From: Clostridium sulfidigenes
Lineage (GTDB): Bacteria; Bacillota; Clostridia; Clostridiales; Clostridiaceae
Assembly: GCF_000732635.1 (NCBI RefSeq)
Contig: NZ_JPMD01000006.1
Span: 1-62,459 of the forward strand
Direction of reading: 5' to 3'
Length of the DNA stretch: 62,459 nucleotides
Every line of letters begins with the position of its first letter. Within the stretch, counting starts at the first letter, position 1. The notes under the pieces were generated by a model. It searched no databases, was not told the DNA's origin, and saw only the letters and a list, made by a program, of their open reading frames with translations. Positions 28,636 through 38,893 of this stretch are shown piece after piece. The translations under genes and the position numbers were made by a program.

Positions 28636-29197
28636 TATAGTACGCCTCCTTTAGTTTACAGGTTATAGTAAAGGTAAATACCTCTTTTTCACCTTCACCT
28701 AAGTCTGACACTATTCCAACTATATGAGATTCTTCTATGAATTCAATATTATTCATATTATGTTGAAACTCAGCAATAGCCTCTCTATTTGTAGCTGAGG
28801 CATTTATTTCTATAGAACCTGCTGCAAAATTCATAGATTTAAAATACACCTCTTTTGGAAGGGTATAATTTATCTCTTCAATGAAGTCTGGACTTAATTT
28901 ATTTCTATCGATTATGCCATGGAAAATTTCATTTAACTTACTATTATAAGTAGAAAAGTTTTTTTTCTCTGTAGCTACCTCTAAACTTTCCTTATAACTT
29001 TCTACAAAAGCTTCTTCATTAATTTTATTATTAAGATCATTTATTGATTTTTCAGCTCTATAAATTCCAAAAGTATTAAATGACAAGGTTACTATAATAC
29101 CTGCCCCAACTATAGCTGCTGCACTAAAAATTGCTTTTTTTACTCCTGCATCGCTTTCTTTATTTGTATCCACATAGAAAAAATTCAAATCATTCAT
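28622..29197 (-). CDS. PilN-like type IV pilus assembly protein
   Basis: A 191-aa bitopic membrane protein with an N-terminal cytoplasmic motif 'NDLNFFYVDTNK', the position where PilN carries its 'INLLP' motif that binds PilM. One transmembrane helix follows at about residues 22-42, then a coiled coil and a ferredoxin-like extracellular domain. The gene lies 8 bp after pilM and overlaps the pilO-like gene. It should bridge cytoplasmic PilM and the PilO partner. The assignment is by gene order, topology and length. Confidence 0.7.
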   Translation of the reverse strand: MNDLNFFYVDTNKESDAGVKKAIFSAAAIVGAGIIVTLSFNTFGIYRAEKSINDLNNKINEEAFVESYKESLEVATEKKNFSTYNSKLNEIFHGIIDRNKLSPDFIEEINYTLPKEVYFKSMNFAAGSIEINASATNREAIAEFQHNMNNIEFIEESHIVGIVSDLGEGEKEVFTFTITCKLKEAYYNESK

Positions 29198-29205
29198 AAT
29201 CTCAC

Positions 29206-30471
29206 CTACAATCTTACTAATGCACCTAATGCATTAACATACTCTTCAATAGTTGTTGTACTTACATTTTTACTAAACTCTATATTGTTAGCTGTAATTA
29301 TTTTTGTAGTATCTATGCCAGTCTTTAAGGCTATATACTCATCTATTCCTCTTAACTTAGAAGTGCCCCCGTATAAATATATATGATTGATCTTTTTACC
29401 ATTACTTTTATTAGTATAGAACTGAATAATTCTATTTAAATCCTCTAGCCAGCCCTCTATGACTTCTACTACTCCATCATTAAGCTGATTTTCTTTCCTA
29501 TGCTTTCCTACTTCAACCTGAGTCTTCTTTATTTCCTCTGCTTCCTCCATAGAAATTCCATTTAAATCTGCTATAAACCTATCTATCTCTATTCCACCAA
29601 TGGGCATAACCCTTATAAATTCTAAATTGTTACTATTAACTATAGATAAATCTACACTTTTATAACCCAAGTCTAAATACAAAATGGACTCCTCTTTATT
29701 TATTAAATCTACATTATATATATCTGCAATGCTACTTAGTTTTCTTATGGAGTTGTTACTTATATCCAGAGCATAGGGATTTAAAAGTAGATTTTCAGCT
29801 AAGTTTCTATAGGATTCAATGAGATTTTTAGGATATATAATAGTAAATATCTTTTGCTTTCTTACTTCATCCACCATAACTTCCTCTAACCTCATAAATT
29901 GAATTACATAGTTATTTAAATTTATAGCTAGAAATTGCTCTATTTCATAATTAACTAAGGTTTTTAATTCTTCATTATTCTCCACATAAGGAACTATAAT
30001 CTCTCTACTTATGATTGTAGATGAAGAGGAAACTAAAGCTATATTTTTAGTTCTCACCCTTGAGGTTTTCATTTCTTCCTTCAACTTAATTAAGATGGAT
30101 TCTTCGTTAAAAAGCTCTCCATCTTGAATAATATCCTCTGGAGATTTTATTTTCCTCATATTATAAACCTTTAATTTTCCACCCTTAACTTGTCCCTCTA
30201 CAATTTTTATATCACTAGAGCCTATATCAAGACTTACAAGTCTTATACTCTTAGGCTTAGCCGGTTTACTATCATCAACTTTTTTTATTCTTTTAAATTT
30301 TAAATCCTGTAACTTTATATCTCTGTTCCATATGGATTCCTTCTTAGAATTTTCAACATCAATGCCTTTATGATCACCTTCCTTATTTAGTAAGGTACCA
30401 TTATCTATATTTACTTGAATTTCCTTATTCTTTAATTCTTCACTGACCTTAGATTTACTAAACAAACTCAA
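29206..30471 (-). CDS. pilM: PilM-like actin-fold type IV pilus protein
   Basis: A 421-aa cytoplasmic protein. I choose the TTG at 30471, preceded by GGGAG; the frame opens 13 codons earlier at another TTG without a site. An N-terminal linker of about 80 residues precedes the actin-like fold. Its phosphate loops are visible: 'SLDIGSSDIKIVEGQ' (phosphate 1), 'YLDLGYKSVDLSIV' (phosphate 2) and 'YLYGGTSKLRGIDEYI' near the end. It binds ATP and the N-terminus of PilN in known systems. It heads the pilM-N-O and minor pilin block, after a 610-bp gap from pilA, so it may have its own promoter. Confidence 0.82.
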   Translation of the reverse strand: MSLFSKSKVSEELKNKEIQVNIDNGTLLNKEGDHKGIDVENSKKESIWNRDIKLQDLKFKRIKKVDDSKPAKPKSIRLVSLDIGSSDIKIVEGQVKGGKLKVYNMRKIKSPEDIIQDGELFNEESILIKLKEEMKTSRVRTKNIALVSSSSTIISREIIVPYVENNEELKTLVNYEIEQFLAINLNNYVIQFMRLEEVMVDEVRKQKIFTIIYPKNLIESYRNLAENLLLNPYALDISNNSIRKLSSIADIYNVDLINKEESILYLDLGYKSVDLSIVNSNNLEFIRVMPIGGIEIDRFIADLNGISMEEAEEIKKTQVEVGKHRKENQLNDGVVEVIEGWLEDLNRIIQFYTNKSNGKKINHIYLYGGTSKLRGIDEYIALKTGIDTTKIITANNIEFSKNVSTTTIEEYVNALGALVRL

Positions 30472-31028
30472 AATTAGCACTCCCTTCTTCTTCAAATCCT
30501 TTATGTTCAATTAACAATATTTATATCTATTTTATATACACTAAGGCTCTAATAACTTAGCACCCTAGATAACTTTCAAATTCATTATTATTCTTTCATA
30601 ACTTCTATTAATTTTCATATATCTTCTTTATTCCCCGAGAAATACTATGAATAATATTATTTTTTCATCATTAAATTACATTGCACAATTTAAAATTTTC
30701 TTTAATACTCCTTAAATTGAATATTTATCTATATACCTATTAAAATATAAAACTATAGGTCTATATAACTATTTGACTATGATTCTATAAACCTATAAAA
30801 CTATTTAAATATATAGCTATTTAAACTTTTCTATATTTACCTATATAAATAGTTAACTATTTGTTGTGGTATCAATGATTTGTAGTGTTTTGCTATCTTA
30901 GTAGTTATGTATAATCTCTAAAATTTATATGTTTTTAGCTTTTTATGTTTTTATGTTCTTCCATGGTGAAAGTGTTGATATAAGTGGCGTTTAAGCTTGT
31001 AGAGAAATATTTTTATTTATTTTTAGAA
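30472..31028. other. Long non-coding gap between pilA and pilM
   Basis: About 560 bp with no credible gene. Positions about 30745-30855 contain many close copies of a short unit (CTATWTAA and CTATTT). A region around 30860-30990 is slightly less AT-rich but interrupted by stops in all frames. A promoter for pilM-N-O is expected here; I could not pick one with confidence. Confidence 0.4.
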
Positions 31029-31061
31029 ACATAAGTGTAAAGAGTGGCTTTACACTTATGT
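31029..31061 (-). terminator. Hairpin terminator after pilA
   Basis: ACATAAGTGTAAAG (31029-31042) is perfectly complementary to 31048-31061, a 14-bp stem with a five-base loop, 22 bases after the pilA stop. The minus strand continues TTCTAAAAATAA, so the T-run is weak. Partial termination would explain high pilin relative to assembly proteins. Confidence 0.6.
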
Positions 31062-31082
31062 TGAGTAGGCAATTAATAGGTT

Positions 31083-31514
31083 TTATTTATTATACTCTAC
31101 ACTGACTTCACTTATTTTTCCATCTGGATCAATTGTAAATACATAAGTATTAGCAACATTATCATCGATTTTTTGCTGTGGTTTTCCAATATCTTTAAGT
31201 TGAGTTTGAATTATTTTAATTTCATCATCATCTAATTCTTTTTTATCAACTGGTTCAGTAACTGTTCCACTAACAGCATTATACTTAACCTTTGTATCTG
31301 TTGTAACAGTAATTTGTTCATCAGCAGTTAACATTAATACAGTCCTTTTTACAGTTTCACAGCTTTGTTTATCTGCTTTAACCTTAGAATTTTGTCTTAC
31401 TGCCGAGAAGTTTGGTATAGCTATTAATGCTATGATTGCCATTACTGCTAGAACTATAACTAATTCTATTAGTGTAAAACCTTTTTTCTTTTTGTTATTA
31501 CCCTTTTTTATCAT
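31083..31514 (-). CDS. pilA: Type IV pilin, probable major pilin
   Basis: A 143-aa prepilin with a classic class III leader: 'MIKKGNNKKKKG' cut before 'FTLIELVIVLAVMAIIALIA' (Phe +1, Glu +5). The helix continues 'IPNFSAVRQNSKVKADKQSCETVKRTV'-like (landmark 'KADKQSCETVKR'), and a short soluble domain of about 80 residues ends 'VFTIDPDGKISEVSVEY'. A strong AGGAGGT precedes the ATG. It is flanked upstream by structured element 2 (31601-31698) and downstream by a stable hairpin, which sets it apart from the assembly genes. Major-pilin status is inferred from its size and position after pilC. Confidence 0.88.
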   Translation of the reverse strand: MIKKGNNKKKKGFTLIELVIVLAVMAIIALIAIPNFSAVRQNSKVKADKQSCETVKRTVLMLTADEQITVTTDTKVKYNAVSGTVTEPVDKKELDDDEIKIIQTQLKDIGKPQQKIDDNVANTYVFTIDPDGKISEVSVEYNK

Positions 31515-31600
31515 TTTAAATGACCTCCTAATTATTTCTATTTATTTCTAAAGGGTTTCCCCTAGTTAGATCTGTTATTTTGTTTTGACTATGCTTTAAA

Positions 31601-31698
31601 TAATTGTGAATACTTGACTTCAATATTATCAGAGCCTTTAGTAAATCAAGGTTCCGAAAGGGTTGAACGCAGATAATATGAAGTACTTATTCACATTA
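31601..31698. ncRNA. Structured intergenic element 2, related to element 1
   Basis: Arms 31601-31630 and 31672-31698 form a long stem with small bulges. They enclose a core (31640-31683) shared with element 1: AGTAAATCAA, then CGAAA, GG, TGA and CG at matching places, ending ATAATAT. The outer stems differ in sequence but pair in both, as expected for a conserved RNA. On the minus strand it lies between pilC and pilA, inside the probable pilA leader. I compared it with the c-di-GMP-I and -II consensus from memory and it does not fit. Confidence 0.5.
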
Positions 31699-31721
31699 GT
31701 TAAAAGATAGGATTGTCCTTT

Positions 31722-32927
31722 TTACATTACGTTGTACATTTCAAACATCGGAGTTAGGATGGAGATTATTAGAAATCCTACTACTACTCCCATTATTACT
31801 AGCATTATTGGGTCTAAGATTGTGGTGAAGGCTTCTATTGCTCTTTCTAGCTCTTCATCGTAGAAGTCTGCTGTTTTGCTTAGGATGTCGTCTAGTTCTC
31901 CAGCTTCTTCTCCAATTTTTATCATGGACCCTAGCATTGGTGGAAATAACTGTGACTCCTTTATGGCATCGGATAGTGTATCTCCAGCCAACATTCTTTC
32001 TTTTACCGTTTTTAATTTTACATCTGCATATTTATTTTCTAGTACTGCAGATACTACATCTATGGAACTGGCTATGGATAGTCCTGCTCCTAAAACTGTA
32101 GATAAGCCCCTTGCAAATCTTGATACTACAATCTTTTGATTTAAGTCTTTAAAGAGAGACTTTTTCAGTTTATATTTACTGTACATATAAATTCCAACAT
32201 CAACTCTCTTGGTGTAATATTTAAAGCCTACTATTATACCTACAATAACAAGGCCTATCAATATACCGTAGTGCCTTATACCATCTCCTAGAGATAGTAC
32301 TATCTTTGTCATGGTTGGAAGGTCTGAACCTGCTGATTCAAACATATCCATAAACATTGGCATTATATAGGTTAGAATAAATACCACTACAAACACTGTT
32401 ACTGTGGCTAATATGCCTGGATAGATTAAGGCATTTTTTAATTTACCATTCATCTTGGTTTGTTTTTCATAGTAAGTGGCCATCCTATTCATGATGGAAT
32501 CTAGGGTACCACTTTGTTCACCAACTTGAATCATGCTTATAAGTAAGGTTGGAAATTCATTAGAGTATTTACCCATGGCTACAGATAATTCTTCACCTTT
32601 TCTTATATCTTCATCTACTTTTACGAGGACCTCCCTCAGCTTCTTGTTAGGTATTTGTTCTGCTAAAAGACTTATGGCATTAGTTATGGAAACACCAGCT
32701 TCTATCATGGTAGCTAGTTGTCTACAAAATATAGAAATATCCTTGTTATTAACCTTATTTCTCTTTCCTAGAATAATCTCCTTACCGCCTATAGCTTCCT
32801 CAATTGATAGAGGTGAATATCCACTAGATACCATAAGGTTAAGTACCTCTTCCCTACTCCTACATTCATGTACTCCTTGAATAACTTCACCCTTAGAGCT
32901 AATAGCCTTATATTTATATTTAGACAT
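31722..32927 (-). CDS. pilC: Type IV pilus inner-membrane platform protein (PilC/GspF family)
   Basis: A 401-aa polytopic membrane protein. It has the family layout of two repeated cytoplasmic GspF domains with three transmembrane helices. First repeat: 'IFCRQLATMIEAGVSITNAI' region with 'QVGEQSGTLDSIM' near residue 145. Second repeat: 'RFARGLSTVLGAGLSI' with 'KIGEEAGELDDIL' near residue 345. The C-terminal helix is 'PIMLVIMGVVVGFLIISIL'. It lies 18 bp downstream of pilB and forms the platform on which the ATPase acts. AAGGAG supports the start. Confidence 0.93.
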   Translation of the reverse strand: MSKYKYKAISSKGEVIQGVHECRSREEVLNLMVSSGYSPLSIEEAIGGKEIILGKRNKVNNKDISIFCRQLATMIEAGVSITNAISLLAEQIPNKKLREVLVKVDEDIRKGEELSVAMGKYSNEFPTLLISMIQVGEQSGTLDSIMNRMATYYEKQTKMNGKLKNALIYPGILATVTVFVVVFILTYIMPMFMDMFESAGSDLPTMTKIVLSLGDGIRHYGILIGLVIVGIIVGFKYYTKRVDVGIYMYSKYKLKKSLFKDLNQKIVVSRFARGLSTVLGAGLSIASSIDVVSAVLENKYADVKLKTVKERMLAGDTLSDAIKESQLFPPMLGSMIKIGEEAGELDDILSKTADFYDEELERAIEAFTTILDPIMLVIMGVVVGFLIISILTPMFEMYNVM

Positions 32928-32945
32928 AATTTAGTTCTCCTTCCT

Positions 32946-34634
32946 CTACAAGTTATCCATAAATATTATCTTCATCATTTCTTCCATGGTGGTTTCGCCT
33001 TTAAGAACTAACTCTCTACAACTATCTGATAAAGTCTTCATACCTTTTTTAACAGCTTCATCCTTTAATTCTTCTGGGTTATTAGATTTTATAATCAAAT
33101 CTTTTATATCTCTATCTACATTCATTATTTCATAGACTCCAAGTCTGCCACTATAACCAGTATAATTACAGCTAGCACAACCCTTGCCTCTATGAAGAGT
33201 TACTTTATCATCACTATTTAAGTTAAGAAGTTTCCTTTCAGCTTCATCACCCTCATAGGCTTCCTTACAGCTTGGACATATTCTTCTCACCAGTCTTTGA
33301 GCTATTACTCCTTTTATGGCAGTGGCCACTAAGAAAGGTTCAACTCCCATATCTATAAGTCTTATTACTGAGGATGGTGCATCATTTGTGTGTAGTGTAC
33401 TAAGAACCAGGTGACCTGTTATGGCAGCTCTTATACCAATTTCAGCAGTCTCACTATCTCTTATCTCTCCCACCATTACTACATCAGGGTCTTGTCTTAA
33501 TATAGACCTTAAGCCTGCAGCAAAGGTAAGTCCTACCTTACTATTTACATTTACTTGATTTATTCCATCCATGGAGTATTCCACGGGGTCTTCTACAGTA
33601 ACTATGTTCTTATTAATATCATTAAGCTCCCCTAAAATAGTATATAAAGTGGTAGATTTTCCGCTTCCTGTCGGTCCTGTTACTAAAATTATTCCATGGG
33701 GTGCAGATATGATATTTTCAAGATTTTTTATATTTTCACTACTCATGCCCAGATTATCTTTTCCAATTTTATAGTTACTTCTATCTAGTATTCTTATTAC
33801 AACCTTTTCTCCTGTGATAAGAGGTATTATAGACACACGCATGTCTATATTTTTATTATTGATTACAGTAACTATTCTTCCATCCTGAGGAATTCTTTTT
33901 TCAGCTATGTTAAGATTTGCTAGAATTTTTATCCTAGTAACTATACCTGGAAGTACATCAATATTTAAAGATGATATTTCTTCTAGCTGACCATCTATTC
34001 TATATCTGACTCTTATATGTTTTTCATAGGGCTCTATATGAATATCTGAAGCTCTTTGTTCCACTGCATTTTTAAGTAGAGAATCTACTAGCTTTACCGT
34101 GGGAGCATTTTTAACTTCATCAATCTTTTCTATGTCTTCCGTCTTATTATGAAACACTATCCTAGACCTGGTTATCTCTTCTACAGCACTTTCCACATTT
34201 CTATCTGAATAATACTTTTCCGTAGCCTTATGGATGTCATCCTTTGTGGATATATAAGGCTCCACCCTTAGTCCCGTAGTTATAGCTACATCATCCATGG
34301 CAAATATATTTAAAGGATCTGATACAGCTACCTTTATTACTCCATCAGCAGTATAAAAAGGGAATAATTCATATTTTCTACATAAACCTTCGTTAACTAA
34401 TTTAACAGCCTTAGAATCTACATCTATATTACTTAAGGTTACTCTTTCAATACCTAACTGTTCTTGAAGTACCTCTATAATAATATCCTCTGTTACTATA
34501 CCTTCATCAATTAATAATTCTCCCAGCTTTTTTCTCTTTACCTTTTGAATCTCTAAGGCTTCTGATAATTGTGACCTGGTAATTTTATTTGCCTTTACTA
34601 GCAAGTCACCTAATCTGACAGTATTCCTTGCCAT
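32946..34634 (-). CDS. pilB: Type IV pilus extension ATPase (PilB/GspE family)
   Basis: About 562 aa starting at the ATG 34634 (GAGGTG seven bases upstream). The N-terminal MshEN-type domain carries 'LGELLIDEGIVTEDII' and 'EVLQEQLGI'; such domains bind c-di-GMP in some homologues. ATPase core: Walker A 'GPTGSGKSTTLYT' near residue 320, Asp box 'TVEDPVEYSMDGINQV', Walker B 'VMVGEIRDSETAE', His box 'GHLVLSTLHTNDA'. Zinc Cys pairs CPSC and CASC are near residue 465. It powers pilus extension. No pilT-like second ATPase is present in this window. Confidence 0.94.
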   Translation of the reverse strand: MARNTVRLGDLLVKANKITRSQLSEALEIQKVKRKKLGELLIDEGIVTEDIIIEVLQEQLGIERVTLSNIDVDSKAVKLVNEGLCRKYELFPFYTADGVIKVAVSDPLNIFAMDDVAITTGLRVEPYISTKDDIHKATEKYYSDRNVESAVEEITRSRIVFHNKTEDIEKIDEVKNAPTVKLVDSLLKNAVEQRASDIHIEPYEKHIRVRYRIDGQLEEISSLNIDVLPGIVTRIKILANLNIAEKRIPQDGRIVTVINNKNIDMRVSIIPLITGEKVVIRILDRSNYKIGKDNLGMSSENIKNLENIISAPHGIILVTGPTGSGKSTTLYTILGELNDINKNIVTVEDPVEYSMDGINQVNVNSKVGLTFAAGLRSILRQDPDVVMVGEIRDSETAEIGIRAAITGHLVLSTLHTNDAPSSVIRLIDMGVEPFLVATAIKGVIAQRLVRRICPSCKEAYEGDEAERKLLNLNSDDKVTLHRGKGCASCNYTGYSGRLGVYEIMNVDRDIKDLIIKSNNPEELKDEAVKKGMKTLSDSCRELVLKGETTMEEMMKIIFMDNL

Positions 34635-34719
34635 TTCTCTCCACCTCACCTCTACAATTAATTTATTTGTACTTATCTAAAAGTTTTATACTTCTTTTTA
34701 TTTCTTAAAACTCCTCATA

Positions 34720-35456
34720 TTAAATGAAATTTAAAATATATTGTTCTCCAATGATTAAAACTATATATGCTCCCATAGCCAAGCTAGGTCCTAAAGGAAT
34801 ATACTCATCCTTTGACTTCTTTTTTGATGCAATTAACATAACTGCAATTGTTCCTCCAATAATGAAGGATATGAGTAAAAAGTATATCTCTAATTTCCAC
34901 CCTAGAAATAATCCACATAATACTGCTATTTCAATATCTCCAACACCCATGCCACCAGTTAAAACATATATTAAACCAATAACCCCTAGACCTATTAATC
35001 CCCCAATAATATAGTTAGTTATACTATGGAATATGCTACAGTTTCTATAAGAATAAAGATTATACCCACTGCCATTCCACTATAAACTACACAAGAATAC
35101 ACATCTGTAGTATCATAATCAATAAGGGCTATGACTATTAAAAATAGAGTTAAAAGGGAGTACTTAAAAAAGCTTACCCCTATGCCATATCTTAGATATA
35201 TTCCTACTAATAAAATCCCTGTAAGTCCTTCTACTAATGGGTATCTCATAGAAATCTTAGACTCACAATATCTACATTTACCCTTAAGCCATAGATAACT
35301 TACTATGGGTATTAAATCCTTCCATTTCAATCTTGTATCACAATTTCCACAATGGGACGGTGGACTAATTAATGACTGATTGTTAGGTATTCTATAAATA
35401 CATACATTTAAAAAACTTCCTATTACTATCCCATATAAAAACACTATAAAACCCAT
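34720..35456 (-). pseudogene. pilD: Prepilin peptidase, interrupted by a frameshift
   Basis: Aspartic membrane protease that cleaves prepilins and methylates the new N-terminus. The N-terminal part (35019-35456) has the methylase Cys motif (HCGNC and CRYC) and the first catalytic Asp region 'ALIDYDTTDV'. It stops at TAA near 35019. The C-terminal part continues in another frame from about 35035 down to 34720 with 'GGLIGLGVIGLIYVLTGGMGVGDIE', containing the second catalytic Asp (GMGVGD). Shifting by one base joins the two smoothly. It is first in the riboswitch-controlled pilus operon. If real, pilin processing would need another peptidase gene elsewhere; a sequencing error is equally possible. 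Confidence 0.85.
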
Positions 35457-35537
35457 AATTTATTATCCTTTTTACATTTATTTCTATTTAGAAATCATTA
35501 TACTATATTTTTACATATGTGTATATAAAATACACGC

Positions 35538-35571
35538 AAAAAAACCGACTAAATTTATAATTTAGCCGGTT
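35538..35571 (-). terminator. Expression-platform terminator of the c-di-GMP-II riboswitch
   Basis: AACCGGCTAAAT (minus, 35560-35571) pairs with ATTTAGTCGGTT (35543-35554), one mismatch, followed by seven T. The first arm contains CTAAAT, which is also the 3' strand of aptamer helix P1, so aptamer and terminator are mutually exclusive. Confidence 0.8.
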
Positions 35572-35635
35572 GTACCATTAACTCAACAACTTTCAAGGTA
35601 CCCAAATAAAAAAGTTGTATCATTGTATCTAAACT
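35559..35635 (-). ncRNA. Cyclic di-GMP-II riboswitch upstream of the pilus operon
   Basis: On the minus strand: P1 AGTTTAG with CTAAAT, then ATACAATGATA, P2 CAACTTT with AAAGTTG, the segment TTTGGGTACCTTGA, and GAGTTAATGGTACAACCGG. GTACC and GGTAC form the pseudoknot. This lines up closely with the C. acetobutylicum class II aptamer as I recall it (ACAATGATG..., TTGGGCAC, GAGTTAGTAGTGCAACCGACC). The P1 3' strand is part of the terminator, so ligand binding should prevent termination: an ON switch for pilD-pilB-pilC and possibly pilA. Confidence 0.87.
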
Positions 35636-35735
35636 TACTTTCTTTTTATATAAACTTACTTTCATTTTATACAAATTTATTTTACATTTATATAAATTTG
35701 TTTTATTGCTGTATAAATTTATAAATGTTAAACAT
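35631..35735. repeat. Degenerate 21-bp tandem repeats upstream of the riboswitch
   Basis: Five consecutive 21-base units starting AAACTTACTTTC or AAATTT: 35631-35651, 35652-35672, 35673-35693, 35694-35714 and a weaker fifth to 35735. Twenty-one bases is two helical turns. The first unit overlaps the 5' strand of aptamer P1. Each minus-strand unit holds a TATAAA-like sequence, so the pilus promoter may lie inside. Confidence 0.6.
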
Positions 35736-35898
35736 ATTATACTATATTATGTATTATATTTCTATATACTTTCCTTGTTATGTGTTATTTTATTACATCT
35801 CTCCTTAAAACCTACTATTTTAAAGGTTTTTATAGACTTTGTAGATAATTAAATTGATAAAATTTGGAGAGAATTTATGTGATCATTAATTATGGATG

Positions 35899-35935
35899 TA
35901 AAAAAAGACTTCCATGAAAACTTCATGAAAGTCTT
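35899..35935 (-). terminator. Terminator of groESL
   Basis: AAGACTTCCATGAA pairs with TTCATGAAAGTCTT (one bulge), followed on the minus strand by a run of seven T. The 35736-35898 stretch upstream of it is AT-rich without a gene. Confidence 0.8.
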
Positions 35936-35956
35936 AATTTTACTTAATACTTAATT

Positions 35957-37591
<1,635 letters not shown>

Positions 37592-37641
37592 TTACCTCCT
37601 ATGATATGTGAATTTCTTAGCTTATCATTAAATTATATTAC

Positions 37642-37947
<306 letters not shown>

Positions 37948-37981
37948 TTATTTATATAATTTTTTTATTTATCTTTATTTA

Positions 37982-38008
37982 TTAGCACTCACGACTATTG
38001 AGTGCTAA
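37982..38008. promoter_or_regulatory. CIRCE operator (HrcA binding site)
   Basis: TTAGCACTC, nine bases, GAGTGCTAA: a perfect CIRCE inverted repeat 55 bases upstream of groES. HrcA is expected to bind it and repress groESL without heat stress. Confidence 0.96.
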
Positions 38009-38018
38009 CTACAATATA

Positions 38019-38047
38019 ATAATATATAATTATTATTTTATAAGCAA
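38019..38047 (-). promoter_or_regulatory. groESL promoter
   Basis: TTGCTT (38042-38047) and TATTAT (38019-38024) on the minus strand, spacing 17, immediately upstream of CIRCE. Confidence 0.75.
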
Positions 38048-38120
38048 ATCTTTTATTTTAATAGAACCTGGTAAAATAAGCGAATATATTAAAATATCTC
38101 ACTCATGGTAATATTTTCTC

Positions 38121-38837
38121 TTATTTTCTCTTATTTTTACCTTTATGCTTTAACGCTCTATGGAAAAAGTCTATAATACTATGTCCTTTAAGTATTCCGA
38201 CTAAAAATAAGACTCCTGATACTACCCCTATAATTATCATAGATACATAGTCCCCTCTATGTATACCGTGGCCAAACATGGCAGATGTGATTATCCATGG
38301 TAATCTACCAGCAGAAGAATATAATATAAAATCCCTTAAAGTTACATTGGATATACCAGCTACATAAACTAATATATCTTTAGGTATTCCAGGTATAAAG
38401 TATATTACAAAGATAACTATATTATTACTTCCAGCATCTAATATCCTCTTCATCTTAGTTAAATTATTTTTTTCAATAAGCTTATTTATATACTTTTTCC
38501 CAAATAATTTAGCTATAAAATAAGCAACTACACTTCCAAGAATTATCCCTACAGCAGAGGCAATTCCTCCTACTAAAGGTCCGAATATATATCCCCCTGC
38601 TACTTGAACAACTTCTCCTGGTATAAAGAATATTATTACTTGTATCATTTGTAGCACTACAAAGGCAATTATACTATAACTACCAAAGGATAGTATTAAT
38701 TTTTTTAATTCTTCTGGATCTCTAAATACAGTGAATTTCTTGGAAAATTCCCAATAGGCTATTAATAACACTACTATAACTATAGTCCATATTATTCCAT
38801 TTGTTACATACTTTTTTATCTTATTTTTATTCTCCAT
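38121..38837 (-). CDS. TVP38/TMEM64 (VTT domain) family membrane protein
   Basis: A 238-aa protein with five or six membrane segments. The VTT/SNARE-associated signature is visible: 'FFIPGEVVQVAGGYIFGPLVGGI', followed by 'GIILGSVVAYFIAKLFGKKY' (landmarks only) and 'YFIPGIPKDILVYVAGIS'. Related DedA-superfamily proteins are lipid flippases or scramblases. Activity here is inferred from the family. It is a single gene between ogg and groESL, with a basic tail (KHKGKNKRK) in the cytoplasm. No clear terminator is seen after it. Confidence 0.85.
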   Translation of the reverse strand: MENKNKIKKYVTNGIIWTIVIVVLLIAYWEFSKKFTVFRDPEELKKLILSFGSYSIIAFVVLQMIQVIIFFIPGEVVQVAGGYIFGPLVGGIASAVGIILGSVVAYFIAKLFGKKYINKLIEKNNLTKMKRILDAGSNNIVIFVIYFIPGIPKDILVYVAGISNVTLRDFILYSSAGRLPWIITSAMFGHGIHRGDYVSMIIIGVVSGVLFLVGILKGHSIIDFFHRALKHKGKNKRK

Positions 38838-38893
38838 ACCTTTCCCACCTTGTATACCCTTAGTTTATGTTCTATATATCAACTATTTCTAAC

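Noticed and set aside
30745..30855. CTAT-rich repeats considered as a CRISPR or replication origin
   Set aside because: Units are too short and irregular, and no DnaA boxes or replication genes are seen.
31601..31698. Element 2 considered as a c-di-GMP riboswitch because it precedes pilA
   Set aside because: It lacks the GEMM-I and class II motifs; the real class II aptamer is at 35559-35635.
32946..34634. Search for a retraction ATPase (pilT) among the pilus genes
   Set aside because: Only one ATPase of this family is present and it fits PilB by its MshEN domain and zinc cysteines; pilT may lie elsewhere.
35631..35735. Tandem 21-bp repeats considered as a CRISPR remnant
   Set aside because: Units are contiguous without spacers and no cas genes are near.
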